A stretch of 64,000 bases of DNA, taken from contig NZ_JAHBAY010000009.1 in the NCBI RefSeq assembly GCF_018499875.1, forward strand, positions 124,001-188,000, written 5' to 3'. This DNA is from Kineosporia corallincola. Lineage in GTDB: Bacteria > Actinomycetota > Actinomycetes > Actinomycetales > Kineosporiaceae. Made by a program: the position numbers and the translations under genes. Within the stretch, counting starts at the first letter, position 1; each line of letters opens with the position of its first letter. Of this stretch, positions 8,822-18,134 are shown one piece after another. The notes below the pieces were generated by a model. The model ran no database searches and had not been told where the DNA came from. It saw only the letters and a program-made list of their open reading frames with translations.

Positions 8822-11167
8822 ATGGGGAGGCAGAACACGCCCGCGGATGCGGCGCGCGCCCTGCCCGGCCCGGAGAACCCGGAAGGCCCGGAACCCGGCC
8901 CGGAACCTGGCCCGGCTCGCGCACGGCGCCTCAGGGTCGTCGCGGGCGCCCTGCTGATCGGGCTGACCCTGCTCTACTGCGCCACGTTCTGGCACCGCAC
9001 GCAGGACTACTCGGCGATCGCCGACGGCGTGCTCGCCAACGCGATCGGGGTGCTGGGCGCGGTGGTGGCCTTCGGCCGGGCCGCCCTGGTGCGGCACCGG
9101 CGGGTGCTGTTCACCGTGCTCGGGCTGATCCAGGCCGGGCACGTGATCGCGGCCTGCGTGCAGGAGTTCCACGTGCGCGGCCTCGACCCCCCGCCCGACC
9201 CGAGCTGGGCGGACGCCGGGTTCCTGAGCGTCGACGTGCTGATCGTGGTGGCGCTCGTCGCCCAGGCCTGGCCGCAGTTGCGCGCCATGTCGCAGGGCAC
9301 CCTGCTGGACTTCTGCCTCGGCGTGCTCAGCTGCGCGGGCGTCTGCTCGGTGCTGATCCTCCAGCCGGCCCTCGACACCCAGGACACGGCCGGCCCGGGC
9401 GGGCTGACCCTGCTGGCCTACCCGGTGCTCGACCTGGTGCAGCTGTCCCTGATCGTCGGGATCGTCACGCTCCGCACCGGCTTCTTCGAATGGACCTGGT
9501 TCTGGCTCACCGCCGGGGTTCTCACCACCTGTTCCGCCGACGTGGTGAACCTGTACACCCACTCCGAGTTCGGTTTCTCCCCCACGTTCCACGCCCTCTA
9601 CACGGCGGCGGTGACGATGATGGCGATGCCGGCCGTGCACGCGGACCGGCACGAGATGCGCCGCAACCCGCAGCCGGTCTCGAGCAACCTGATCCTGCGC
9701 AACCTGTTCAGCGTGGTCGGCGTGCTCGTGCTGGTCTACGGCTGCCTGATGCCGCAGCGCCTGCCGGCCTACGCGATCGTGCTGGCCCTCGCCACCCTGC
9801 TGACCGCGGCCCGCCGGGCCGCCGTCGGCCTGTCCGCCCTGCGCAGCCTCGCCCAGACCCAGCGCCAGGCCTACACCGACGAGCTCACCCAGCTGTTCAA
9901 CCGGCGGCACTTCGACGACCAGATGCAGCGCGTGCTCACCGGCCGGTCACCGGACGCCCCGATGGCCGTGATGGTGATGGACCTCAACGGGTTCAAAGCC
10001 ATCAACGACACCTTCGGCCACCACATCGGCGACGAGGTGCTGCGCCAGATGGCCACCCGGGTCAGCCAGGAGCTGCGCCGCGGCGATCTGGCGGCCCGGC
10101 TGGGCGGCGACGAGTTCGGCGTGCTGCTGCCCGGCTGCGACGCCGAGGGCGCGACCGTGGTGGCCAGCCGGGTGCTGGCCGCCGTGGAACAGCCTCTCAC
10201 CCTGGACGGCGAGACCCACCACGCCGGGGGCAGCATCGGCATCGCGGTGTTCCCCGGCCACGGCATCGAGATGGCCACCCTGGTACGGCACGCCGACGAC
10301 GCCATGTACCACTCCAAGATCAGCCACCGCGGCGTCACCGTGTACGACGAGCGCGCGCACCAGCGCAACCGGAGCACCCTGAACGTGCAGCACGCCCTCG
10401 ACCGGCACGAACTGGTCGTGCACTACCAGCCGCAGTACCACCTCCTGGACGGGACGATGAGCGGCGTCGAGGCCCTGGTGCGCTGGAACCATCCGGAGCG
10501 CGGTCTGCTCTACCCGGACGCCTTCCTGCCGTTCTTCGAGAAGTCCGCGCTGATGGCCGAACTCACCGTCGAGGTGCTCGCGGTGGCGCTCGCCGACCGG
10601 GAGACCTGGACCGCGTCCGGCCGCGAACTCGACCTGTCCATCAACCTTCCGCCCACGGCCCTGCTGAATCCCGATCTGGTGCCTGAGGTCTCGCGACTGC
10701 TCGGGCGGGCCGGGCACGGCGCGAAGGGCGTGGTGTTCGAGATCACCGAGAACGCCATGATGTTCGACATCGAGCGGGCCCAGCGCACGCTCGCCGAGTT
10801 GCGCGCCCTGGGCCTGGAGCTGTCGCTCGACGACTACGGCACCGGTTACTGCTCGCTCACCTACCTGCGGGACCTGCCGCTGCACGAGATCAAGATCGAC
10901 CGCTCGTTCGTGGGGCGGCTGGCCCCCGGCACCCCGGATGCCGACATCGTCGCCTCCACACTGGATCTGGCCCACCGGCGCGGTCTGCGGGCGGTGGCCG
11001 AGGGCGTCGAGAACGCCGAGGCCTGGGAGCTGCTCCGCGACATGCGCTGCGACCTGGCGCAGGGGTACCTGATGAGCCGTCCGGTGCCGCTGGCCGACCT
11101 GCTGGCGCTGCCGGTGCGGGCCGCGCACGTCAGCGCTTCCCTGGCCGCGCACGAGGTTTCCAACTGA
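8822..11167 (+). CDS. Membrane GGDEF-EAL protein (c-di-GMP synthesis/hydrolysis), 1
   Basis: A 781-residue protein. After a Pro/Gly-rich N-terminus there are about eight membrane helices up to residue 330, with no recognisable PAS or GAF sensor. The GGDEF motif is intact at residues 428-432, with an RRGD inhibitory I-site placed five residues before it, and the EAL domain starts with EALVRW at 550. Later EAL-domain hallmarks (EITENAMM, LDDYGTGYCSLTYLRDLP, IKIDRSFV, AEGVE) are also present, so both activities look possible. The ATG at 8822 lacks a clear ribosome-binding site, so the exact start is uncertain. It appears to be a single-gene unit ending at the hairpin terminator 11168-11204. Confidence 0.92.
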   Translation: MGRQNTPADAARALPGPENPEGPEPGPEPGPARARRLRVVAGALLIGLTLLYCATFWHRTQDYSAIADGVLANAIGVLGAVVAFGRAALVRHRRVLFTVLGLIQAGHVIAACVQEFHVRGLDPPPDPSWADAGFLSVDVLIVVALVAQAWPQLRAMSQGTLLDFCLGVLSCAGVCSVLILQPALDTQDTAGPGGLTLLAYPVLDLVQLSLIVGIVTLRTGFFEWTWFWLTAGVLTTCSADVVNLYTHSEFGFSPTFHALYTAAVTMMAMPAVHADRHEMRRNPQPVSSNLILRNLFSVVGVLVLVYGCLMPQRLPAYAIVLALATLLTAARRAAVGLSALRSLAQTQRQAYTDELTQLFNRRHFDDQMQRVLTGRSPDAPMAVMVMDLNGFKAINDTFGHHIGDEVLRQMATRVSQELRRGDLAARLGGDEFGVLLPGCDAEGATVVASRVLAAVEQPLTLDGETHHAGGSIGIAVFPGHGIEMATLVRHADDAMYHSKISHRGVTVYDERAHQRNRSTLNVQHALDRHELVVHYQPQYHLLDGTMSGVEALVRWNHPERGLLYPDAFLPFFEKSALMAELTVEVLAVALADRETWTASGRELDLSINLPPTALLNPDLVPEVSRLLGRAGHGAKGVVFEITENAMMFDIERAQRTLAELRALGLELSLDDYGTGYCSLTYLRDLPLHEIKIDRSFVGRLAPGTPDADIVASTLDLAHRRGLRAVAEGVENAEAWELLRDMRCDLAQGYLMSRPVPLADLLALPVRAAHVSASLAAHEVSN

Positions 11168-11204
11168 GGACGACGAGGAGCCCGGTCCGGGCTCATCGTC
11201 GTCC
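11168..11204. terminator. Bidirectional hairpin terminator between convergent genes
   Basis: The arms GGACGACGA and TCGTCGTCC are perfectly complementary, and the interior adds GAGCCCGG/CCGGGCTC after a single mismatch. The hairpin sits directly after the stop of the GGDEF-EAL gene and overlaps the stop of the LysR gene. It has no clear U-tract, as is common in actinomycetes. The outer stem is reused in the hairpins at 15292 and 25970. Confidence 0.8.
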
Positions 11205-12092
11205 GGCATTCACCGACGCCTGCCGCAACAGCTCCAGCGCCAGCGCACCCGGGCGCGTGCGGGCGACCGACTCGCGGATCACGACGTGGACGGAACGCAC
11301 CGGCCGGGGCCGGATCACGGGTACCACCCGCACGCCGGACGGCGGCTGCACGGCGCCGAGGGCGGGCATCACGGTGATGCCCACGCCGGCGGCGGCGAAC
11401 GCGATCGCGGCCCGGTAGTCGTGCGCCTCGACCAGGAACGGTGGACTGAAACCGGCTGCCGCGCAGGCATCATGGAGATTCTGCCGGCACCAGCCGCGGG
11501 CGAAGTCGTTGTCGATCCAGCGTTCCGCGGCCAGCTCGGCCAGCTCGATCTCCGCCCGCCCGGCCAGGGCGTGGCGCTCGGGCAGCACCACCACGTAGGG
11601 GTCGTCGAGCAGGTGATGCGAAACGAAACCACTTCCGGGGCTGAAGTTCTCGGTGGCGACGACGAGATGGATGTCGGCCCGGGCGTCCGGGTTGTCGGGC
11701 GGCACGTCGCTCAGCCGCAGGTCGAGCCGCAGCCCGGGGAACTCCTCGCCGAGCCGCCCGACCAGCGACGGCAGCCAGAGCGCGGCGGCCGAGGCGAAGT
11801 AGGCGATCGACAGCGAACCGGTGCGTCCCGCGCGCAGATCCGCGACCAGGGCCTCGGTCGCCCCGAGCCGGCTGAGCAGCTCGTCGGCCTCCGCGGCCAG
11901 GGCCAGCCCGGCCGACGTCGGGCGCAGGCCACGCCCCACCCGTTCCAGCAGCGGCAGGCCGGTCTCACGCTGGAGGGCGGTGACGTGCTGACTGACCGCC
12001 GAGGGGGTGTAGCCGAGGTTGGCGGCGGCGGCCTGCACCGACCCGCTGGCCACGACGGATCGGAACACGCGCAGACGGTGCAGGTCCAGCAT
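11193..12092 (-). CDS. LysR family transcriptional regulator
   Basis: A 299-residue protein. The N-terminal winged helix-turn-helix is clear (MLDLHRLRVFRSVVASGSVQ, then AAANLGYTPSAVSQHVTALQ), followed by a two-lobe LysR substrate-binding domain from about residue 90. The frame extends nine codons further upstream to an ATG at 12119, but MLDLHRL is the canonical LysR N-terminus, so the internal ATG at 12092 is preferred. It is divergent from the EamA exporter at 12176, the usual arrangement for a regulator and its target, with about 83 bases between them that would hold both promoters. The effector is unknown. Confidence 0.88.
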   Translation of the reverse strand: MLDLHRLRVFRSVVASGSVQAAAANLGYTPSAVSQHVTALQRETGLPLLERVGRGLRPTSAGLALAAEADELLSRLGATEALVADLRAGRTGSLSIAYFASAAALWLPSLVGRLGEEFPGLRLDLRLSDVPPDNPDARADIHLVVATENFSPGSGFVSHHLLDDPYVVVLPERHALAGRAEIELAELAAERWIDNDFARGWCRQNLHDACAAAGFSPPFLVEAHDYRAAIAFAAAGVGITVMPALGAVQPPSGVRVVPVIRPRPVRSVHVVIRESVARTRPGALALELLRQASVNAGRR

Positions 12093-12175
12093 GCGCCCGA
12101 TCGTACAGTCGCGCTTCATCGTCAGGAAGCAATCCGTACTGGTGCCTGATCGTCGTCCGGCGCCAGGATGCTGCC

Positions 12176-13084
12176 ATGGTCAAACCCGTTCTCGCCGCCG
12201 GTGTCACGGTGGTGCTGTGGGCCTCGGCGTTCGTCGGGGTGCGCGCCGCCGGTCTCGACTACACCCCCGGCGCCCTGGCCCTCGGCCGGCTGCTCGCCGG
12301 GTCGGTGGCGCTGAGCCTGCTCGTCGCGCTGCGGGGAGGGCCGAGGCTGCCCGGTCGCCCGGTGCTCCTGGCCACGATGCTGTGGGGCGCGGCCTGGTTC
12401 GGCGCCTACAACCTCACCCTGAACGGCGCCGAGCGCGAACTCGACGCCGGCACCACGGCCCTGCTGGTCAACGTGGCGCCGGTGCTGGTCGGCGTGCTGG
12501 CCGGGCTGCTGCTCGGCGAGGGTTTCCCGCCCCGCCTGATGGCCGGTCTGGCGGTGTCGTTCGGTGGGGTCGTGATCATCGCCCTGACCACCTCGGACCG
12601 CACCGGCGACCTGGCCGGGGTGCTGCTCGGCCTGGCCTCGGCGGTGCTCTACGCGGGCAGCGCCACCGGCCAGAAGCGCCTGCTCACCCGCACCGACCCG
12701 CTCACCCTGACCTGGCTGGGCTGCCTGACCGGCACGGTGGTGTGCCTGCCCTTCGCCCCGGCCCTGGCCCGGCAGGTCCAGACCGCCCCGGCGTCCTCCA
12801 CCCTGCCGGTGCTCTACCTCGGCGTCTTCCCGACCGCCGTGGCCTTCCTGACCTGGGGCTACGCCCTGTCGCGGGTGAGCGTGGGCCGGCTGGCGGCGTC
12901 CACCTACCTGGTGCCGCCGCTGGTGGTCGCGCTGTCGTGGGCCCTGCTCGGCGAGGTGCCCGCGCCGCTGGCCTTCGCCGGTGGGGCGCTGTGCCTGGCC
13001 GGTGTGGGCGTCGCCACGTTGCGGCGGCGCCGGGAACCGCCGGCGGCTCAGCCGGTTTCGCCCAGCGCGGTGACCAGCCGCTGA
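12176..13084 (+). CDS. EamA/DMT family transporter
   Basis: A 302-residue membrane protein with ten predicted helices arranged as two five-helix EamA repeats: the first begins VLAAGVTVVLWASAFVGVRAA, the second around residue 145 with LAGVLLGLASAVLYAGSATG. These proteins export or exchange small metabolites such as amino acids or nucleosides. The end FAGGALCLAGVGVATLRRRRE is typical. It is divergently paired with the LysR gene, which probably controls it. Its 3' end overlaps the convergent P-loop kinase gene by 37 bases. The substrate cannot be assigned. Confidence 0.88.
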   Translation: MVKPVLAAGVTVVLWASAFVGVRAAGLDYTPGALALGRLLAGSVALSLLVALRGGPRLPGRPVLLATMLWGAAWFGAYNLTLNGAERELDAGTTALLVNVAPVLVGVLAGLLLGEGFPPRLMAGLAVSFGGVVIIALTTSDRTGDLAGVLLGLASAVLYAGSATGQKRLLTRTDPLTLTWLGCLTGTVVCLPFAPALARQVQTAPASSTLPVLYLGVFPTAVAFLTWGYALSRVSVGRLAASTYLVPPLVVALSWALLGEVPAPLAFAGGALCLAGVGVATLRRRREPPAAQPVSPSAVTSR

Positions 13085-13605
13085 TAGGTGCCCTCCACGT
13101 CGCCGTCGACCGTGACGACGGTGCGGGTGGCGGGCCGGGCGGCGATCACCGCCAGCAGACGCTCGTGCATCTGCGCCAGTTCCCCGGCCCCGCCCACGCG
13201 TTCCTGGAGGGCGGCCGCGTCGCGGTGCTCCTGGGTCTGCGGGGCGGTGGCCCGGCGGCCGAACCGGGCCACCGCGTCGGCGGCGTCGGAGACCAGGGCG
13301 ATCTCCACGAACGGCACCCCGGTCTCGCCGGCGAGAGTCTCCAGCCGCAGCACGAAGTCGAGCCGGCCGAGGTACTGCGGCACCAGCACGTCGTGCCCGG
13401 CCAGCAGGTGCACCCGGGCCATCGCCACGGCCAGTTCCCGGGCGGCCAGGCCGGCCTCCACCGGGCGCTCCAGCCAGCCGCCGAGCATCCCGCGCACGGT
13501 GTCGACGTCCAGGCCCAGCGTCATCGGGCGGGCCGCCAGATAAACCTTGGCCAGGGTGGACTTTCCGCTGGCGGGCGCACCGTTGAGCAGGACGAGTCGG
13601 GTCAT
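13048..13605 (-). CDS. P-loop kinase (AAA_33 type)
   Basis: A 185-residue soluble protein with a Walker A motif GAPASGKSTLAKVYLAARP at residues 9-27. The following LDVDTVRGMLGGW segment, and LVPQYLGRLDFVLRLE in the middle, are the usual layout of small zeta-toxin/gluconokinase-like P-loop kinases. The ATG is preceded by a short gap from the fused kinase-aldolase gene that starts beyond 13636. It overlaps the EamA gene tail to tail by 37 bases. The substrate is unknown; families of this kind phosphorylate sugars, nucleotides or antibiotics, and neither context nor motif decides among them. Confidence 0.8.
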   Translation of the reverse strand: MTRLVLLNGAPASGKSTLAKVYLAARPMTLGLDVDTVRGMLGGWLERPVEAGLAARELAVAMARVHLLAGHDVLVPQYLGRLDFVLRLETLAGETGVPFVEIALVSDAADAVARFGRRATAPQTQEHRDAAALQERVGGAGELAQMHERLLAVIAARPATRTVVTVDGDVEGTYQRLVTALGETG

Positions 13606-13635
13606 GCCGCCATGGTGCCGGATCGGCGTACCGGC

Positions 13636-15267
13636 CTACCGCTCGCCGTACCCCAGGCGTGTCGCCTGCCCGGCCACGGCCTCCAGGTCGTCCGGGGTGA
13701 GCAGGGCGGGGGACCCCAGCCGGGCGGCGGAGAGATACACGTCGCAGAGCCATTCGGTCAGCTCGGCGTTCTCCACCGCGTCGTCGAGAGTGGTTCCGCA
13801 GCTGACCGATCCGTGGTTGCGCAGCAGCACGGCGCGGGCCCCGGCGGCCACGGCGTCACCGGTGGCGCGCGCCAGCTCCGCGGAGCCGAACACGTGGTGC
13901 GCCACCGTGGGCACCCGGCCGCCCAGGCGCAGGATGTTGTAGTGCACCCGGGGCAGCTCGTCGGCCACGAGACCCACGGCCACGGAACTCATTCCGTGGG
14001 TGTGCACCACGGCGCCGGTGCCGGAACGCCGGTAGATGCCCAGGTGCAGCCCGGTCTCGCTGGACGGCCGCGCGCCCCGCACCAGGTCGCCGTCCAGGGT
14101 GACCACGCTGATGTCACTCGCGGTGGCGGCCTCCAGGCGCAGGCCCGACCGGGTGATCAGCACCTGGTCGCCCACCCGCAGGCTGATGTTGCCGGCCCCG
14201 CCGACGGCGACGCCCCGGGCGGCCACCTCGCGGCAGGTGGCGGCGACCTCCTCGCGCATCCGGTGCAGATCGTCCGCCGGTGGGACGAGTTCCCTGATCC
14301 GGGAGGCGCTCTCGGGATCCGCCGTCTCGATCACGGCGACCACGCCGTCCAGGTCGACGATGCCCGCGTCGGACCCGAGCCCGGTCGCGACCAGCGAGCC
14401 GCAGGCGTTGCCGAGGCGGGCGGCGTCCTCCGGGGCGCAGCCGGCCAGCAGGCCGGTCACCAGGCCGGCGTCGAAGGAGTCGCCGCAGCCGGTGGTGTCG
14501 ACCACCGTGGTCGCGTAGGCGGGCACCACGACGTCGGCGTGATCCGGTCGCACCAGAAGGGTTCCGTCGCCGCCCATGGTGACGGCCACGGCCCCGGCGC
14601 CGAGCTCGATCAGCCGGCGGGCGGCGGTGGGCAGGTCGTGGATGCCGGTGAGGGCGCGCAGCTGGTCGTCGTTCGGCAGGAACCAGTCGAGCAGGGGCAG
14701 CAGGCCGGTGAGCCGGGTGAGGGTCTCCGGGTCGCCGCCGTACAGGCAGTCGGCGAAGACCGGTCTGCCGCCGGCCCGGAACCCCCGGATCAGCTCCAGC
14801 CCGTCCGGTTCCAGCAGCGCGGGCATGGTCTCCGGCCCGCCGAGGAACAGCGCTTCGGCGGAATGCAGTGCCGCACGGTCGATGTCGGCCACCCGCAGCA
14901 GGCCGGTGGCGCCGAGCACGTGCATCGAGGGCCGCTCGCCGTTCGCCCGGATCGGCAGAATGGTGGACGACGTGACCACACCCGTCTTGGCCACCAGACC
15001 GGCGGTGTCCACACCGTACGACCGCAGGCGGGAGTGCAGGAACCCGCCCAGCGCGTCGTCGCCGACCGCCCCGAACACCGAGACCCGCCGGCCCAGCTTG
15101 GCCAGGTCGACGGCCACCCCGCCGCCGGTTCCGGCCACGGTCATCCGGATCTCGTCGAGCAGGATTCCGCCCTGCCCGGGCGGGATCTCGCCGACCGGGC
15201 GGCCCAGCACGTCGACGATGTGGGGGCCGAGGACGGCGATCCGGCCGGGCGGGCGATGCACTGACAT
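13636..15267 (-). CDS. Fused PfkB-family sugar kinase and class II aldolase
   Basis: A 543-residue protein with two enzyme domains. Residues about 8-310 form a PfkB (ribokinase) domain: the N-terminal GG motif AGTGGGVAVDLAKLG at 46-60, and the signature VDTTGCGDSFDAG with catalytic Asp263. Residues about 335-530 form a class II aldolase/adducin domain: GNISLRV at 359, RPSSETGLHLGIYR with Glu404, and the zinc ligands His422 and His424 (VHTHGMSS) and His485 (LRNHGS). The fusion suggests channelling: phosphorylate a substrate, then cleave the phosphate by retro-aldol reaction. The ATG has GAGGAAA upstream. It lies downstream of the APC permease on the same strand, separated by a hairpin. The actual sugar or polyol is not known. 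Confidence 0.9.
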   Translation of the reverse strand: MSVHRPPGRIAVLGPHIVDVLGRPVGEIPPGQGGILLDEIRMTVAGTGGGVAVDLAKLGRRVSVFGAVGDDALGGFLHSRLRSYGVDTAGLVAKTGVVTSSTILPIRANGERPSMHVLGATGLLRVADIDRAALHSAEALFLGGPETMPALLEPDGLELIRGFRAGGRPVFADCLYGGDPETLTRLTGLLPLLDWFLPNDDQLRALTGIHDLPTAARRLIELGAGAVAVTMGGDGTLLVRPDHADVVVPAYATTVVDTTGCGDSFDAGLVTGLLAGCAPEDAARLGNACGSLVATGLGSDAGIVDLDGVVAVIETADPESASRIRELVPPADDLHRMREEVAATCREVAARGVAVGGAGNISLRVGDQVLITRSGLRLEAATASDISVVTLDGDLVRGARPSSETGLHLGIYRRSGTGAVVHTHGMSSVAVGLVADELPRVHYNILRLGGRVPTVAHHVFGSAELARATGDAVAAGARAVLLRNHGSVSCGTTLDDAVENAELTEWLCDVYLSAARLGSPALLTPDDLEAVAGQATRLGYGER

Positions 15268-15291
15268 GAACGTTTCCTCACGGCGAACGGG

Positions 15292-15326
15292 GGACGACGA
15301 CAGACCGGCGCGGCCTGTCGTCGTCC
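15292..15326 (-). terminator. Hairpin between APC permease and kinase-aldolase genes
   Basis: The twelve-base arms GGACGACGACAG and CTGTCGTCGTCC are perfectly complementary around an 11-base loop. The hairpin lies between the permease stop (15334) and the kinase-aldolase start (15267), so it could terminate or attenuate transcription inside the module. The stem shares ATTCATGGACGACG (minus strand) with the terminator at 25970. Confidence 0.7.
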
Positions 15327-15333
15327 ATGAATT

Positions 15334-16743
15334 TCAGGGTTTGGGCTGGAAATTCGTGCGGCGTGCGACCAAAGGACCGGCCAGCAGGGCGATCAGCAGC
15401 ACGAGCGGGACGAGGCGGCCCAGCACCGACGTACTGCCCACCAGGATGTCGTAGTTGATCACGATGGCCACCGCGGCGACGGTCGCGATGATGCCGCCGA
15501 CGGCCGGAACGACCACGGTCACCCAGCGGTTCGTGGTGGTGGAGCCGCGGAAGTAGACCACGGTGGCCAGCGCGACCACGGCCTGCACGGCGACGATCCC
15601 GAGTGTGAACAGGCCGGTCAGGCTGCTGCCGACACCGATGTACGGGTTGGCCCCGAACACCGCGAACACCACGAACAGCACCACCCCGATGACGATCAGC
15701 ACGTCAGAGGCGTTGGCGGGAGCCTGGAACCGCGGGTGCAGCACCCCGAGCCGGGCCGGCAGCGCCTTCTGCGAGCCGAGCACCTGGATGTAGCGTGCAC
15801 TGGCGTTGTGCAGGGCGATCAGGCAGGCCAGCAGCGAGGTGACGAAGAAGACCTGGACAACCGTCGAGAACCACTCGCCCACCTCCTGCGTGGCCAGCAC
15901 GAACACCAGATTGCCCTGCTGCTCGGTGGCGGTCGCGACGGCGTCCTTCGCCCCCAGCGCGCCGACCACGAGCCAGGCGGTCAGGATGTACAGGCCGCCG
16001 ATCATGACGACCGACACGTAGGTGGCCATCGGCACGGACTTTTCCGGGCGGCGGGCCTCACGGGTATAGAGGATCGCCGACTCGATACCGATGAAGCTGG
16101 TGAAACCGATCATCAGCGCGGGCCCGAGATTGCCCGAGAGTGCCTGGTGCGGGCTGAAGGACTCCAGCGGGAAGGCGGAGAACCCGTGGTCTGCCAGGAT
16201 CGCGATGTCCAGCCCGATCACGACCAGCACCTCGGCCACCATCAGGGTCACCAGCACCCGGGCGGACAGGTCGGCGGCCCGGCGGCCGAGCACGAAGGTC
16301 AGCGCGAAACCGGCCAGCGAGTAGGCCCACCAGGGCATCGAGAAGCCGTGCAGCTCGCCGATCAGGTTGCCGTAGTAGCCGACACCGGCTGCCAGGGAGA
16401 GACTTCCGGCCCAGTACGAGATCGAGGTGACGTAGGCGGCACCCAGGCCCCACGGCCGGCCGAGGCCCGCGGTGACGAACCCGGCGAAACCGCCGCCGTC
16501 CGGCACCGCCCGGTTCATGGCCACGAAACCGACGGCGAGACAGCCGATCGCGACGGCCGCGACCAGGTAGGCCGAGGGCAGGCCCACGCCGTTGCCGAGG
16601 AACAGGCCGCCGGGCAGGTTGCCGACGGCGACACCGAGTGGCCCGGCCGCGGCGATGACGAGCAGTATCAGATGACGTGCGCCCAGGGTGCCGCCGGGGG
16701 TGTCGGCCGGCGCGTCGTGGGGTGGGGAGGAGATCGACATCAT
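15334..16743 (-). CDS. APC superfamily amino acid/amine permease
   Basis: A 469-residue membrane protein with about 12 helices. The first helix region (LGARHLILLVIAAAGPLGVAV) and the GFTSFIGIESAILYTREARRPEKSVPMATY segment with the conserved E-A-R-P motif after helix 6 identify the APC family. It should import an amino acid, amine or similar cation. It sits between the aminotransferase (31 bases upstream) and the kinase-aldolase fusion on the same strand, so its substrate is probably the amino compound that the aminotransferase attacks. Two start codons (16743 and 16740) are adjacent and the choice is immaterial. Confidence 0.88.
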   Translation of the reverse strand: MMSISSPPHDAPADTPGGTLGARHLILLVIAAAGPLGVAVGNLPGGLFLGNGVGLPSAYLVAAVAIGCLAVGFVAMNRAVPDGGGFAGFVTAGLGRPWGLGAAYVTSISYWAGSLSLAAGVGYYGNLIGELHGFSMPWWAYSLAGFALTFVLGRRAADLSARVLVTLMVAEVLVVIGLDIAILADHGFSAFPLESFSPHQALSGNLGPALMIGFTSFIGIESAILYTREARRPEKSVPMATYVSVVMIGGLYILTAWLVVGALGAKDAVATATEQQGNLVFVLATQEVGEWFSTVVQVFFVTSLLACLIALHNASARYIQVLGSQKALPARLGVLHPRFQAPANASDVLIVIGVVLFVVFAVFGANPYIGVGSSLTGLFTLGIVAVQAVVALATVVYFRGSTTTNRWVTVVVPAVGGIIATVAAVAIVINYDILVGSTSVLGRLVPLVLLIALLAGPLVARRTNFQPKP

Positions 16744-16774
16744 GCGCTCCTGGATGAGGGGGAGGGACGCGGGA

Positions 16775-18040
16775 TCAGAACCGGTCGCGCACGGCCTGGA
16801 AACCGGCCTCGGTGGCGGCCAGCACCTGCGCGATCGTGTCCGGGGTGTGGGCGGAGCTGAGGAACCAGTTGTGCCAGGGGTGCAGGTAGGCGCCGTGTTC
16901 CAGGGCGGTGAAACAGAACTGGGTGGCGCGGTCGATGCTGTCCACGTCGTCCGTGAACCGGATCTTCGGCATGGCCGGGTGCCCGGAGGCGACGAATCCG
17001 ACGCCGGCGGCCGCGGCCTGCTGCCGCATGCCGTCGGCCAGCTGCTCGCCCAGGGTGCGCATGGCGGCGACGGCGTCGGTGGCCACGACCTCCTGGACGG
17101 TCGCGATGCCGGCCGCCATCGGCGCGGCCTGCGCCCAGAACGAGCCGGTCAGATAGATTTTCGTGACCGCGTCGCGCAGCGCGTCCACGCCGGTGACGGC
17201 GGCCAGGGCGTGGCCGTTGGCCAGGGCCTTGCTGAACGCGCTCAGGTCGGGCCGCACCCCCAGGGGTTCCCAGCTGCCCGCCGCGTCGAGGCGGAAGCCG
17301 GTGCGCACCTCGTCGAGGATCAGGGCCGCGCCGAGCCGGTCGCACAGGGCCCGCACGCCGCGGGCGAAGGCCGGGTCGACGGCGGCGAGGTCACCGAAAC
17401 CGTCGTGGAAGAACGGGGTCACGATGACGGCGGCCACGTCTCCCTCGTGCCGCGCGGCGGCGGCCTCCAGGGAGGCGAGGTCGTTGTAGGCGAATTCGAC
17501 GATGTGGGCGCGGTCTTCGGGGGTGGTGCCGTTGACGAACGGGTTGAACTGGGCATTGGCGCCGTGGTACGACGTGGTCGCCTTGAGGATCTTGCGGCGG
17601 CCGGTCGCGGCCCGGGCGATCGCGCACGACGTGGAGGTGGCGTCGGTGCCGTTCTTGGCGAACACCGCCCAGTCGGCGTGGGCCACGGTGTTCACCAGCA
17701 GCTCGGCCAGCTCGACCATCCGCGCCGACGGGCCGTTGAGGGTGTCGCCCCGGTCCAGCTGCGCGCGCACGGCCGCCTCGACCTTCGGGTTGCGGTAGCC
17801 GATCAGCATCGGGCCCCAGGCACACATCAGGTCCAGGTACTCGTGGCCGTCCACGTCCCGCACCCGCGGCCCCTCGCCGGAGGCGAAGAACTGCGGGTAG
17901 TTGGCCGGCAGCTGGTTGGCCTCGACGGACAGGTGCCCCCACATGCCGCCGGGCACCACCTGCCGGGCGCGGGCGCGCAGGGCCTGGTCGGCGGGGCCGG
18001 AGCCGCGCAGGGTCTGGGGTGCGGAGGAGCTGACCGTCAT
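16775..18040 (-). CDS. Class III PLP-dependent aminotransferase (glutamate-1-semialdehyde aminomutase-like)
   Basis: A 421-residue cytoplasmic enzyme of the class III aminotransferase family. The PLP-contact residues are Asp243 in LILDEVRTGFR and the Schiff-base Lys271 in AFSKALANGH. The closest recognisable subgroup is the HemL-like one (RVRDVDGHEYLDLMCAWGPMLIGY near residues 59-82), but a context far from haem genes argues against a HemL role. It is first in the minus-strand series with the APC permease and the kinase-aldolase fusion. Inference: it removes the amino group from an imported amine or amino acid and gives a carbonyl compound for the kinase and aldolase. The divergent TetR gene starts 160 bases away. 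Confidence 0.88.
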   Translation of the reverse strand: MTVSSSAPQTLRGSGPADQALRARARQVVPGGMWGHLSVEANQLPANYPQFFASGEGPRVRDVDGHEYLDLMCAWGPMLIGYRNPKVEAAVRAQLDRGDTLNGPSARMVELAELLVNTVAHADWAVFAKNGTDATSTSCAIARAATGRRKILKATTSYHGANAQFNPFVNGTTPEDRAHIVEFAYNDLASLEAAAARHEGDVAAVIVTPFFHDGFGDLAAVDPAFARGVRALCDRLGAALILDEVRTGFRLDAAGSWEPLGVRPDLSAFSKALANGHALAAVTGVDALRDAVTKIYLTGSFWAQAAPMAAGIATVQEVVATDAVAAMRTLGEQLADGMRQQAAAAGVGFVASGHPAMPKIRFTDDVDSIDRATQFCFTALEHGAYLHPWHNWFLSSAHTPDTIAQVLAATEAGFQAVRDRF

Positions 18041-18108
18041 GGTGGTGGAGTCCTTGCTGATGGGAGGCGGGTCGGAGGGTCGGGCGTTGGCGGTGAATTT
18101 ATGTAGAA

Positions 18109-18118
18109 CGGACGTCCG
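18109..18118. promoter_or_regulatory. Perfect palindrome, candidate TetR operator
   Basis: CGGACGTCCG is a perfect ten-base palindrome in the divergent region between the aminotransferase and TetR genes. It is a reasonable operator for the adjacent regulator; no binding evidence exists. Confidence 0.5.
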
Positions 18119-18134
18119 AAATACTTCCGGCGCG

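Noticed and set aside
12019-15264. 1081-codon plus-strand open frame
   Set aside because: It is low-complexity, Gly/Arg/His-rich and runs antisense to the kinase-aldolase fusion and over the EamA gene. A GC-rich shadow.
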